This document shows, piece after piece, positions 18,001 through 26,021 of a DNA stretch of 64,000 bases (positions are counted from its first letter, which is position 1; each line of letters opens with the position of its first letter). Source of the DNA: Paracidovorax avenae. GTDB lineage: Bacteria; Pseudomonadota; Gammaproteobacteria; Burkholderiales; Burkholderiaceae_C. Location: NCBI RefSeq assembly GCF_040892545.1, contig NZ_CP156079.1:3879501-3943500 (forward strand). The letters run 5' to 3'. A program made the translations under genes and the position numbers. The notes below the pieces were generated by a model. It ran no database searches. It was given only the letters and a program-made list of their open reading frames with translations, and was not told where the DNA came from.

Positions 18001-18139
18001 GCAACGATGCAGAGGGCCAGGCGCGCTCGGACCAGCCGGGCAGCCCCTGCGTCCGTCCGGAGCCCCCTTGCGCCTCCCGGACGTCCGCATCCTCGTCGGG
18101 GTCGGATGTCGGAATCGATGATTCGGTGTGTTGGGCCAT
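15059..18139 (-). CDS. Hybrid sensor histidine kinase (dCache-like, 2 PAS, HisKA, HATPase, receiver)
   Basis: 1026 residues. TM1 (about 47-68) and TM2 (about 308-331) flank a periplasmic sensing region of about 240 residues with a Cache-like look. Two PAS-type domains follow (about 384-500 and 524-645). HisKA carries H680 in LSHELRNPLAAI. The ATPase shows NLLQNAIKYTPEG, ADGGDGIDED and GGLGVGL. A C-terminal receiver has D961 in VAIVDIGLPGVDGYE and K in LIKPIT. The terminal receiver suggests intramolecular relay or autoregulation before phosphotransfer to the NtrC-type regulator encoded just downstream. The gene is divergent from rpoN with a 253-base shared region. Confidence 0.92.
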   Translation of the reverse strand: MAQHTESSIPTSDPDEDADVREAQGGSGRTQGLPGWSERAWPSASLRTYLVAMILAATLPIALLLTYKVSAELVQTRSRLQSVLGHSAAGLAQTVALDTASTVDALLALERTDALRSGQASALERWLRQRPPMKPQWHSVFLAGADGRIVFDTARPEGNPAQDAAIEALARRASSERRAALSEAVDAGSAGAEVALAVPVRLAGVDGYVLGARMDVHAWQRLLSTATPPEGGFIALVDARQNVVAAAGHLARGRQLLPTGVERVQARMGEEGIAEPAVAAWRPVAHYGWQVSVGVPAAPIEAAERRTVLSAIATMGACLVLGVALAFLLAWRIAQPLQMLARAQRLPPSLRIPVREIALLRDALWTAQRRDATTRQRLQAKAAEFEALFENTPIGLAFADGAHCGHVVLNPVMRGLLGVADEEDGREMPARIFRGGKELAPEEQPLMLACRLAQPVGPMELEIRVPGRAPMSVVASAVPLLDEQGRPRGALSAVTDITELLQVMALWLAADRKRQEKQSLIDLACEAGYVGFFEYRFRPSELVWTAGQEGLFGCDPAASAAHGGGPRGLRAWSALVHVDDRARLRRSLARALRARSPRAQLEYRIAAAPDDAPRWLSSRLLLRYGVRGRPEQVVGITVDVTEQKNAERRRALQSEQEQAARRQAEAASRAKDEFLTMLSHELRNPLAAIAAASDVLSTGAGGQETTNQALGIIQRQTQHLASMMRDLLDVSRVLRGSAVLARRPTDLAERVRSVRESLSVGGTMRRHAWTFDLQPAWINGDATRIEQVIVNLLQNAIKYTPEGRSIDVGVACEGDEAVLCVADGGDGIDEDLLPHIFDLFRQGERMLDRQDGGLGVGLTLVQHLVEQHGGTIDVSTSEDGTVFTVRWPRVAPGSAAAPADAMSMRPHGPSRRIVLVEDNADMLRSVSAYLRGRGHTVHAAEDGLDGLVLIIAERPDVAIVDIGLPGVDGYEIALRARAAGYAGRMVAVSGYGQAQDISKARKAGFDEYLIKPITMEQLQNAMDRTP

Positions 18140-18392
18140 GCAATAGTTTCCGCAATTAATACCGTCCCCCAGCAGCGTCCGTTGCCAGGACGGCGCGTTC
18201 GCCGCGCCTGCGGAACCGCATGGCAATCCGCACTCCCTGCCGGCCGTCCACTGTTACAGGACATCGCTCGACGGGCTGCAGGATTGTTGCAAAGGTATCC
18301 ATACGTACACTGTCGGACAAGGGCGGCATGGTGTTTGCACGAAGCGTTCGAAGGCCACACATGGCTGGCCTGCCCGAGGAACCCTTCGCCCG

Positions 18393-19799
18393 ATGCCGAC
18401 ACTCGCTCTTGGAGCCCGACAGAACCAGTCCCCGCACCTTTCGCCGCGCCTGCAGAAGGCCGTGCAATTGCTGCAGATGCCGACGGCGGAGTTCATCCAG
18501 AGCGTGATGGCTGCGGTTGACGAGAATCCGTTCCTGGAGGAAGACGAACCGGCGGCGCCTGCCGCCCCGGGCCCGGAAGACGGGCCCGCCTGGACCGCGG
18601 CACCGGGATCCCGGTCGCCCCATGGCGGCAGTGGCGATGGCCTGTCCATGCTGGAACGCGAACCGGCGACCGCCACGCTGCACGAACACCTGCACGCGCA
18701 ACTGCGCCTCTTGCGGCTGCCCGACCGCGCATTCCTCCTGGCGAGCCTGGTCGTCGAGGAGCTGTCCGAAGACGGCTACCTCGCCACCCCCCTGGAGTGC
18801 CTCTGCGGCGACTACGGCGTGGAGCCCGAGGCCACGGCCGGGGAGCTGGACGCCGCGCTGCGCACCGTGCAATCCCTGGAGCCCGCGGGCGTGGGCGCGC
18901 GCGATCTGCAGGAATGCCTGCGCCTGCAGCTGCCCGCGGTCGCCTGCCCGCTGCAGCGTGCGCTGTGCGACGCGGTACTGGCCAGGGCGGCGGAAGGGTC
19001 CGGGCCGCAGGCCATGCGGCAGCTGGCGGCACGGCTGGACGTGCCCGCACATGCCGTGCACGAGGCGATGGAGCGGCTGCGGCATCTCGACCCCCATCCG
19101 GGATGGCGGCACGGGTCCCAGCCGGTGCAGTACATCGTGCCCGATGTCATCGCACACAAGGCGCGTGGCCAATGGACCGTGTCGCTGAACGAGGCCGTCA
19201 TGCCGCGCGTGCGCGTCCATCGCCAGTACCAGCAGCTGCTGCAGTCGCCGGCCGATGCGCCGGACGGGCCGGCGCCCCCTCCGGAAGACACCGGAGCGCG
19301 CAGCGCGCACCGCGACCTGGCGGCGCAACTGGCCGAGGCGCGCTGGACCGTCCGCCATGTGCAGCAACGCTTTTCCACCGTTCTGGATGTTGCCAGGGCG
19401 ATCCTGCGCCGGCAGCCCCACTTCCTGGAATATGGCCCCATCGGCATGCGACCGCTGGCGCTCAAGGACATCGCGGAAGAATTGGGCGTGCATGTTTCCA
19501 CCGTATCGCGGGTGACGAACAACAAGTACCTGCAGACGCCGTTCGGCCTGTTCGAACTGAAGTACTTCTTCTCCCGCGCCATGGCCACGCCGGCAGGGCG
19601 GGACAGTTCGCCCACCGCCATCCGCGGGCTCGTACAGGAAATCCTGGCGGCGGACGACGGCCAGCGGCCGCTTTCCGACGTGGACATCGCACGGCAGCTC
19701 GAGCGCCAGGGTATCCGCATCGCGCGCCGCACCGTGACCAAGTACCGGCAGCAGCTGCGCATTCCGCCCGCAGAGCAGCGTGCTGCCGCACGTCCCTGA
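18393..19799 (+). CDS. rpoN: RNA polymerase sigma-54 factor (second-type rpoN)
   Basis: 468 residues. Region I is present (LSPRLQKAVQLLQM...VDENPFLEE), then an acidic linker, the core-binding domain, a helix-turn-helix (LKDIAEELGVHVSTVSRVTNNKYLQT) and the RpoN box ARRTVTKYR near the end. It is slightly shorter than housekeeping RpoN and lies away from the usual lptB/hpf/ptsN neighbours, so it looks like a paralogue (RpoN2-type) dedicated to a subset of promoters. Its divergent neighbour is a hybrid kinase with an NtrC-type regulator. Whether another rpoN exists elsewhere cannot be seen from this window. Confidence 0.88.
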   Translation: MPTLALGARQNQSPHLSPRLQKAVQLLQMPTAEFIQSVMAAVDENPFLEEDEPAAPAAPGPEDGPAWTAAPGSRSPHGGSGDGLSMLEREPATATLHEHLHAQLRLLRLPDRAFLLASLVVEELSEDGYLATPLECLCGDYGVEPEATAGELDAALRTVQSLEPAGVGARDLQECLRLQLPAVACPLQRALCDAVLARAAEGSGPQAMRQLAARLDVPAHAVHEAMERLRHLDPHPGWRHGSQPVQYIVPDVIAHKARGQWTVSLNEAVMPRVRVHRQYQQLLQSPADAPDGPAPPPEDTGARSAHRDLAAQLAEARWTVRHVQQRFSTVLDVARAILRRQPHFLEYGPIGMRPLALKDIAEELGVHVSTVSRVTNNKYLQTPFGLFELKYFFSRAMATPAGRDSSPTAIRGLVQEILAADDGQRPLSDVDIARQLERQGIRIARRTVTKYRQQLRIPPAEQRAAARP

Positions 19800-19868
19800 C
19801 GCTGCAGGCGCCTGCGCGGCCGCGAGGGGCCAGCGCCAGCGGAGACGGCCCATAATCACCGGCGCACC

Positions 19869-20255
19869 ATGCCGTTCTTCCGCAGCGCCCTCGCCGTCCG
19901 CCGATTCGTGCTCGCCTGCTTTCTGTGGGCGATCGCCGCGTCGGGTGCGTCCCCGCTGGTGCTATCCGCCACCGCCCTCGACCGCATCTGCTCGGCGGAC
20001 GGCACCGCGCGATGGGCCGCAGTGCCCGCGGCGGACCGTGGCGAACCGGCGCCGCAACCGCATGCCCATGCGCTGGATTGCCCTGCATGCCTTCCCACGG
20101 GACTGGCCCCGCCCACGGTGGAGGCCGGTGCATTCCAGCACGTCCTCCTGCCCGCGGCACGCCCGTCCGGCCGGCAGAACCCGCATCCCGCATGCCCTGC
20201 CGCCGGACACCTGCCGGCCAGGGGGCCGCCCGGGTACATGTGCCACGGAGCCTGA
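19869..20255 (+). CDS. DUF2946 family protein
   Basis: 128 residues. The pattern is characteristic: a basic N-terminus, hydrophobic signal (FVLACFLWAIAASGASPL), a RICSADG segment and the conserved LDCPACLPTG near the middle. DUF2946 genes usually accompany copper or TonB-dependent uptake functions, and a PCuAC copper chaperone follows after 74 bases. The C-terminus (PPGYMCHGA) differs from the usual ending and may be a divergent tail. CATAAT sits 12 bases before the ATG. Confidence 0.75.
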   Translation: MPFFRSALAVRRFVLACFLWAIAASGASPLVLSATALDRICSADGTARWAAVPAADRGEPAPQPHAHALDCPACLPTGLAPPTVEAGAFQHVLLPAARPSGRQNPHPACPAAGHLPARGPPGYMCHGA

Positions 20256-20329
20256 AGCGCTCCAGCCCCCTGCCCTGCAGGCCTCCCCATCCGGGCGCTG
20301 CACTGCGCCTCCTGAACGACCATCACACC

Positions 20330-20833
20330 ATGCAACGCATCCTTTCCTCTTCCCTGATTGCCATCGCCGCCCTGGCCAGCCTGGCGGCACACGGCCAGAC
20401 CGCCACCGTCCAGGACGCCTGGGTCCGGGCCACCGTGCCCCAGCAGAAGGCCACTGGCGCCTTCATGAAAATCACCGCCGCCAGGCCGATGAAGCTCGTC
20501 GGCGTGAAGTCCCCCGCAGCCCCCGTGGCGGAAATCCACGAAATGCGGCTGCAGGACAACGTCATGAAAATGCGACCCGTGGACAAGCTCGATCTCCCCG
20601 CAGGCCAGGCCGTGGAACTCAAGCCCGGCGGCTACCACGTCATGCTCATGGACTTGCCCAAGCCGGTGAAGGCGGGCGACACCGTGCCCCTGCAGCTCGT
20701 GCTGGAAGGCGCAGACGGCCAGCGCCAGACGATAGACGTGCAGGCGTCCGTGCGCGCCCTGGGCACGACCGGGACCAACGCCCCGGCGCAGGACGCACCC
20801 GCCCATGCGGGCCACGGCGCGCACCAGCACTGA
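20330..20833 (+). CDS. Periplasmic copper chaperone PCu(A)C
   Basis: 167 residues. A signal peptide (to AAHG) precedes the cupredoxin-like PCuAC domain. The Cu(I) motif H-x10-M-x21-H-x-M is exact: H70, M81, H103 and M105. The C-terminal tail HAGHGAHQH adds a His-rich segment that can bind Cu(II), as in extended PCuAC proteins. Family members deliver copper to the CuA/CuB centres of cytochrome oxidase in the periplasm. The neighbouring DUF2946 gene fits a copper-handling unit. Confidence 0.9.
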   Translation: MQRILSSSLIAIAALASLAAHGQTATVQDAWVRATVPQQKATGAFMKITAARPMKLVGVKSPAAPVAEIHEMRLQDNVMKMRPVDKLDLPAGQAVELKPGGYHVMLMDLPKPVKAGDTVPLQLVLEGADGQRQTIDVQASVRALGTTGTNAPAQDAPAHAGHGAHQH

Positions 20834-20960
20834 CGCCGGGGAGACGCAGGCCGGCCGCCGGCCTGCAGCACCGCCCCGATAATGGAAATCGCCCGCCCGC
20901 CGGTGCCCCGCACCGCGCGGGCCGCACCCTCCCCGCCCCCAGCCCGGTCCTGCTTCCACC

Positions 20961-22193
20961 ATGAATCCAGACGCCCACCATCTCTGGCGCGCCCCGCGCT
21001 GGACCCTCGCCGTCCTGCTGGCCGTGCTGGGCATGCTGGGGCCGTTCTCGATCGACACCTACATACCGGCGTTCTCGGGCATCGCGGCGGCCCTGGGCGC
21101 CACGCCGGTGCAGATGCAGCAGACGCTGTCGGCCTACCTGTTCGGCTTCGCGTTCATGACGCTGTTCCACGGAGCACTGTCCGACAGCTTCGGGCGCAGG
21201 CCGGTGGTGCTCTGGGGCATCGCCGTGTTCACGCTGGCTTCCGCAGGCTGCGCCCTGTCGCAAAGCATCGGCCAGCTGGTGCTGTTCCGCGCGCTGCAGG
21301 GCCTGTCGGCCGGCGCGGGCATCGTGGTCTCGCGGGCGGTGATCCGCGACATGTTCCCGCCCGCCCAGGCCCAGCAGGTGATGAGCCAGGTCACCATCTA
21401 TTTCGGGGTGGCTCCGGCCATCGCCCCCATCGTGGGCGGATGGCTGTTCGTCCATGCGGGCTGGCACAGCGTGTTCTGGTTCCTCACCGGAGTGGGGCTG
21501 CTGCTCTGGATCGCCAACTACCGCCTGCTGCCCGAAACATTGCATGCGGACCACCGCCAGCCCTTCAACGCCCGCCACCTGCTCCAGGGCTACTGGCAAC
21601 TGGGCTCCAGCCCGCGCTTCCTGCTGCTGGCGCTCGCCAGCGGCGTGCCGTTCAACGGCATGTTCCTCTACGTGCTCGCGGCCCCCGCCTTCCTCGGCGA
21701 GCACCTGCACCTGCCGCCCACGCACTTCTTCTGGTTCTTCATACTGACCATCTCGGGCATCATGGGCGGCGCCTGGCTCAGCGGCCGCCTGGCGGGCCGC
21801 ATCGCGCCCAAGCGCCAGATACGGCACGGCTTCCTCATCATGTTCGTCATGTCCCTGCTGAACCTGGCCGCCAACGCGCTGTTCACGGCGCACGTCTCGT
21901 GGGCGCTGTTCCCCATCGCGGTCTTCGCGTTCGGATGGGCGCTGATGGTGCCCGTGGTCACCCTGCTCGTGCTGGACCTGTACCCCGAGCGCCGCGGCAT
22001 GGCGTCATCGCTGCAGGCGTTCGTCGGTTCCACCGCCAACGGCCTGGTGGCGGGCGTGGTGGCCCCGCTGGTGATGCACTCCACCCTGCTGCTGGCCTGC
22101 GCATCGCTGGCGATGATGTGCGTGGGCCTGGTGGCCTGGGTCTATCTGCACCACCGCTGGCCGGACATCGGCCGCGTGGCCACCGCCGCCTGA
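20961..22193 (+). CDS. Bcr/CflA family multidrug efflux MFS transporter
   Basis: 410 residues, with twelve predicted membrane segments. The family start is clear: PFSIDTYIPAFSGIAAALGA. The A-motif equivalent is GALSDSFGRRPVVLWG, and SRAVIRDMFPPAQAQQVMS is typical of Bcr/CflA. These proton antiporters export bicyclomycin, chloramphenicol or cysteine-related compounds; substrate here is unknown. It follows PCuAC by 127 bases that contain GATAAT at 20878-20883, so it may have its own promoter. Confidence 0.9.
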   Translation: MNPDAHHLWRAPRWTLAVLLAVLGMLGPFSIDTYIPAFSGIAAALGATPVQMQQTLSAYLFGFAFMTLFHGALSDSFGRRPVVLWGIAVFTLASAGCALSQSIGQLVLFRALQGLSAGAGIVVSRAVIRDMFPPAQAQQVMSQVTIYFGVAPAIAPIVGGWLFVHAGWHSVFWFLTGVGLLLWIANYRLLPETLHADHRQPFNARHLLQGYWQLGSSPRFLLLALASGVPFNGMFLYVLAAPAFLGEHLHLPPTHFFWFFILTISGIMGGAWLSGRLAGRIAPKRQIRHGFLIMFVMSLLNLAANALFTAHVSWALFPIAVFAFGWALMVPVVTLLVLDLYPERRGMASSLQAFVGSTANGLVAGVVAPLVMHSTLLLACASLAMMCVGLVAWVYLHHRWPDIGRVATAA

Positions 22194-22223
22194 AGCCGGC
22201 GCAGCCGGAGGCGCCCGCGTCAG

Positions 22224-23687
22224 TCAGCCGCGGCGGCGTTCCAGCCCCGCCTGCTGGTAGTAGCGCAGCTTCTCCGCATACATGGCCTGGTCGGCACGGT
22301 GCACGGCCGCCTCGACCTGGTCGCCCGTGGCCGCGATGGCCGTCCCGATCGCCAGGCTCAGCGGCTTGCCGGGATAGAACTGGTTGTTGAGCTCCAGCAG
22401 CGATGCGACCCGATCGGTGACGGCCTGTGCGCCGCGCTCGTCGCAGGCCGGCAGCAGCAGGGCGAATTCATCGCCCCCGATGCGCGCGGCGCAATCCGGG
22501 GAATCCACCGCCTTGATGAGCACCTCGCCCACGCGGCGCAGCATCGCGTCGCCGGCCGCATGACCATACTCGTCGTTGATGGCCTTGAGCCCGTTCATGT
22601 CCACCACCACCACCGCCACCGGCCAGGGGCCCTTGCGGACGAGCCGGTTCAGTTCCTCCATGTAGAAGGCGCGGTTGCGCAACTGGGTGAGCACATCGTG
22701 CTTGCCGAGGTACTCCAGATAGGCCTCCGCCTTCTTGCGCGCCGTGATGTCCACCAGCGACAGCAACACCATGGACCAGTCGTGCCTGCGTTCGTCCAGC
22801 ACGGCGAACTGCATGTGGATGTACACCGGCTCACCGGAGAGGCTGTAGTTCACGACCTCGCGCTGCTGCACCAGCCGGCCGTCCCACAGGTCGAGCAACT
22901 GCTCGGCGAACGACTCGGCCATCTCCCCGCGGAACACCTTGCCGATCTGCTGGAGCAGCTGCTCCTTGCTGTCGGCGCCGAACATCTCCAGCGTCTGCTG
23001 GTTCACGTCGATGACGCGGATCTCCTGCATGCAGCGCGTGACGAACTCCGGATGCACCTTCAGGAACGTCTTGAAATCGCGGATGCCCTGCGAGCGCACG
23101 TCGTCGAGCAGGCGCTTGACGCAGCTGAAATCCTCCACCCACAGCGACACCGGCGAATGCTCGAACAGGCCGCGAGCGTATTGCTCGCTGCGCAGCAGCG
23201 CCGTGCCGGCGCGGATCTGCTCGGTGTTGTCTTCGAGCGAAATCAGCACGCGGTCCCAGCGGTCCTCATGGCCCGGCAGGATGCGGCCGCGGATATGCAC
23301 ATCGAGGCGGCGGCCGTCGAGCGCGTAGTTGACCGTCTGGTTGGAGAACTCCAGCGAACCGGACCACAGTTGCCGCAGCTCGGAGATCGCCTGCTCGAAC
23401 ATGTCGCCGCGGAACACCTGGTCCAGCGAAGCCAGCAGCGTGGCCTGGTCGGGCGCCGCGAACAGCTGCAGCGTGCGCCGGTTCACCTGGAGCACCTTCA
23501 GGCTCGCGCCGTACTGCTGCATCCGCGCGGGGTCCTCCCGCACATGGGCCTCGGCATCCACCACTCCCTCGCTGCGCCAGCCGTCGAGCAGCGACTTCAA
23601 CGCGCTGAAGTCCTCCAGCCACAGCGACACCGGGGCCAGGTCGAACATGTGTTCAAAATCGTTGTCCGACGAGGGAGTAAAGGTCAT
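22224..23687 (-). CDS. Diguanylate cyclase with two tandem PAS-like domains
   Basis: 487 residues and no membrane segment. Residues about 10-155 and 170-315 are an internal duplication: each starts (A/S)PVSLW(L/V)EDFS and later has a VN(R/Q)(R/Q)TL...F...VFRG(D/E)M pattern, like unusual PAS domains. The GGDEF domain has an intact active site (RIGGDEFALLLP). At the inhibitory I-site position the residues are DSPD rather than RxxD, so classic product feedback is probably missing. It should make c-di-GMP in the cytoplasm in response to a soluble signal. Its stop faces the MFS gene across 30 bases. Confidence 0.9.
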   Translation of the reverse strand: MTFTPSSDNDFEHMFDLAPVSLWLEDFSALKSLLDGWRSEGVVDAEAHVREDPARMQQYGASLKVLQVNRRTLQLFAAPDQATLLASLDQVFRGDMFEQAISELRQLWSGSLEFSNQTVNYALDGRRLDVHIRGRILPGHEDRWDRVLISLEDNTEQIRAGTALLRSEQYARGLFEHSPVSLWVEDFSCVKRLLDDVRSQGIRDFKTFLKVHPEFVTRCMQEIRVIDVNQQTLEMFGADSKEQLLQQIGKVFRGEMAESFAEQLLDLWDGRLVQQREVVNYSLSGEPVYIHMQFAVLDERRHDWSMVLLSLVDITARKKAEAYLEYLGKHDVLTQLRNRAFYMEELNRLVRKGPWPVAVVVVDMNGLKAINDEYGHAAGDAMLRRVGEVLIKAVDSPDCAARIGGDEFALLLPACDERGAQAVTDRVASLLELNNQFYPGKPLSLAIGTAIAATGDQVEAAVHRADQAMYAEKLRYYQQAGLERRRG

Positions 23688-23808
23688 TTTTCGGAAAACT
23701 CCTTGCAGAGGGGCTGGGGCGCATCCATACCGGTGCGCGGCATGCCCTGGGGAGATGGATTATCGGCCGCACCCGCGTACGGCAAGCCCCCGCGCCGTGG
23801 CATGGACG

Positions 23809-23834
23809 AAAAAAAGCCAGCCTCCAGGGCTGGC
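23809..23834 (-). terminator. Terminator of the DEAD-box helicase gene
   Basis: Read on the minus strand, GCCAGCC/GGCTGGC forms a 7-base stem with a 5-base loop followed by seven thymines, 20 bases after the helicase stop. Confidence 0.9.
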
Positions 23835-23853
23835 CTTCGCGGTCATGCGGACC

Positions 23854-25737
23854 TCAGCGCGCCGGACGCGCCGGGCGCTTGCGCGCATCGTGCGGCGCGA
23901 ACGACGGCTTGCCGCCAGCCGCCCCGGGTTTGGCGAAAGCCGGCTTGCGGGGAGCGAAATCCCCGCCCCGGCCACCGCCCTCGCCGCGGCTGCCGCCGAA
24001 GCCGCCACGCGCCGGCTCGCCGAAGCCCTGCTTGCGGCCATAGCCCTCGCCGTCGCGGCGCGGACCGAAGCCACGCTGGTCGTCACGGGGTGCGAAACCA
24101 CGCTGGTCATCGCGCGGAGCGAAGCCCCGCTGATCCTCGCGGGGTGCGAAACCGCGCTGATCGTCCCGGGGAGCGAAGCCCCGGCTGTCATCGCGGCCCC
24201 GGCCATGGCGGTCGCCGAACCCACCCCGGCCGCCACCTGCGGGACGGCGGTCGCGGAAGCCGCCACCGTCACGGCCGCGGCCGCCGAACTCGGAGCGCGC
24301 CTGCGGAGGACGCTGCTGGGGCTCCAGCCCCGGAATCACTTCGGCCTTGAACGGCTGCTTGCTGTAGCCCTCGATGTCGAAGATCTTGCGGCGATCGCGG
24401 AATTCCGCGAACGTCACCGCCAGGCCGTCGCGGCCCGCGCGGCCCGTGCGGCCGATGCGGTGGGTGTAATCCTCGGCCTTCATCGGCAGGCCGAAGTTGA
24501 ACACGTGGGTAATGGTCGGCACATCGATGCCGCGGGCCGCCACGTCGGTGGCCACGAGGATCTGCACCTGTCCATTGCGCAGCGCCATCAGGCGCCGGTT
24601 GCGCAGGCCCTGGCTGAGGGCACCGTGCAGCGCCACGGCGGAAAAGCCGTCCTGCTGCAGGTCGTTGGCCAAGCCATCGCACTCCACCTGCGTGCTGGCG
24701 AACACCACCGCCTGGTTGATGGAGGTGTCGCGCAGCCAGTGGTCCAGCATCTTGCGCTTGTGCTGCGCGTTGTCGGCCCAGAACAGCACCTGCTTGATGT
24801 TGGCGTGCTTCTCCTGCGGGGAGTCGATCTGCACCTTCTTCACCGAGGCGCCGCCGTCGTGCATGACGCGCATCGCCAGCTGCTGGATGCGGGGCGCGAA
24901 GGTCGCGCTGAACATCATCGTCTGCTTGCGCTGGCTGGTGAGTTCATTGATCTCGGCAAGGTCGTCGGAGAAGCCGAGATCCAGCATGCGGTCGGCCTCG
25001 TCCACCACCAGGAACTGCACCTGGTCGAGCTTGAGCTGCATCGAGCGCTGCAGGTCCAGCAGGCGGCCGGGCGTCGCCACCACGAGGTCGGCGTTCTGCA
25101 GCTTGGCGATCTGCAGCTGGTAGGGGATGCCGCCCACCACGTTCGCCACGCGCAGGCCGCGGCAATGGCGCACGAGCTCGATCGCGTCGTGGGCCACCTG
25201 CTGGGCGAGTTCGCGGGTGGGGCACAGGATCAGGGCGCCGGGGGTGGCCGCCTTGAAGTGGCGCGGATTGGTCGGGTCCTTGCGCTTGGCGCGCTTGGGA
25301 GCGGGCTCGCCGCGGGCCGCGGCCTCGGCCGCAGCCGCCTCGTATTCGGCACGGGCGGCCGCCTGGGCCGCGGCCTGCTGGCCGATCAGCGTATGCAGCA
25401 CGGGCAGCAGGAACGCCGCCGTCTTGCCGCTGCCGGTCTGGCTGGAGACCATCAGGTCGATGAACTTGCCGGCGTCGTCACCGGCCCCCATGGCCAGCGG
25501 AATGGCGCGTTCCTGTACGCCCGTGGGCTGGGTGTAGCCCAGGTCGGCCACGGCCTGCACGAGTTCGGGGGCGAGGCCCAGTTCGACGAAGCCGTTGGGG
25601 GCTGCCGGGGCCTGGGGCGCAGCGGCGTCAGCAGCAGTGTCCGTGGCCAGGGCCACGGGTGCCATGGCTTCGGTTTCGGCCACGAAAGAGGTATCTGCAG
25701 GCGCGAAAGCGCCCTGCACTTGCAAAGTGTCGGTCAT
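23854..25737 (-). CDS. DEAD-box ATP-dependent RNA helicase (RhlE-like) with RG-rich tail
   Basis: 627 residues. Motifs: Q motif with PTGVQERAIP, SSQTGSGKTAAF (I), PTRELAQQ (Ia), TPGRLLDL (Ib), VVDEADRMLD (II), FSATF (III), DVAARGIDVP (V) and HRIGRTGRAG (VI). An Ala-rich, basic insertion of about 50 residues sits between motifs I and Ia, which is unusual in length. The C-terminal 130 residues are disordered and rich in Arg, Gly and Phe, including five copies of a RGFAPRDDQ-like nonapeptide. Such tails bind RNA and promote condensate formation. It likely helps ribosome assembly or RNA decay. ATG 25737 was preferred to one 15 bases upstream. Confidence 0.92.
   Translation of the reverse strand: MTDTLQVQGAFAPADTSFVAETEAMAPVALATDTAADAAAPQAPAAPNGFVELGLAPELVQAVADLGYTQPTGVQERAIPLAMGAGDDAGKFIDLMVSSQTGSGKTAAFLLPVLHTLIGQQAAAQAAARAEYEAAAAEAAARGEPAPKRAKRKDPTNPRHFKAATPGALILCPTRELAQQVAHDAIELVRHCRGLRVANVVGGIPYQLQIAKLQNADLVVATPGRLLDLQRSMQLKLDQVQFLVVDEADRMLDLGFSDDLAEINELTSQRKQTMMFSATFAPRIQQLAMRVMHDGGASVKKVQIDSPQEKHANIKQVLFWADNAQHKRKMLDHWLRDTSINQAVVFASTQVECDGLANDLQQDGFSAVALHGALSQGLRNRRLMALRNGQVQILVATDVAARGIDVPTITHVFNFGLPMKAEDYTHRIGRTGRAGRDGLAVTFAEFRDRRKIFDIEGYSKQPFKAEVIPGLEPQQRPPQARSEFGGRGRDGGGFRDRRPAGGGRGGFGDRHGRGRDDSRGFAPRDDQRGFAPREDQRGFAPRDDQRGFAPRDDQRGFGPRRDGEGYGRKQGFGEPARGGFGGSRGEGGGRGGDFAPRKPAFAKPGAAGGKPSFAPHDARKRPARPAR
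24067..24196 (-). repeat. 27-base tandem repeat encoding RGFAPRDDQ-like units
   Basis: Four full 27-base copies begin at 24067, 24094, 24121 and 24148, with a diverged fifth from 24175. On the plus strand copies start alternately GAAGCC and GAAACC, suggesting a 54-base higher-order unit that duplicated. Confidence 0.88.
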
Positions 25738-25763
25738 GTCTATGTTTCTCACACGAAGACGAA

Positions 25764-25818
25764 CGCAGGCAAAGAGGCCTGCGCGGGCTCCGTCAATGGT
25801 TAAAAAACATCAACCATT
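25764..25818 (-). promoter_or_regulatory. Two hairpins in the leader of the DEAD-box helicase
   Basis: The helicase leader holds an inverted repeat AATGGTT (25795-25801) / AACCATT (25812-25818) and a second hairpin CGCAGGC (25764-25770) / GCCTGCG (25777-25783) just before the start region. Neither is followed by a T-run, so they are not terminators. Cold or autoregulatory control of the messenger is possible but unproven. Confidence 0.4.
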
Positions 25819-26021
25819 CAACAGAACCGGCGCCCGGTGTGTCGGGGCAGGTGAGCATTGGTGCGGAAGATCATGCAGCGAACCCTGGAAGATTCGCCGC
25901 CGTCCGCGGCCCGGTGTGAAGGGGAGATGCGCAAATCGCGCGGAACGGAAGTTGCATCCGATGTTTTTCCGCGCAAGCCTGCAATTATCGCACGATTCGG
26001 GTTTTCCCGCAAACGGCGCGA

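Noticed and set aside
19869..20255. Frameshift at the end of the DUF2946 gene
   Set aside because: The ending is unusual, but the frame is intact and another frame does not give a clearly better tail.
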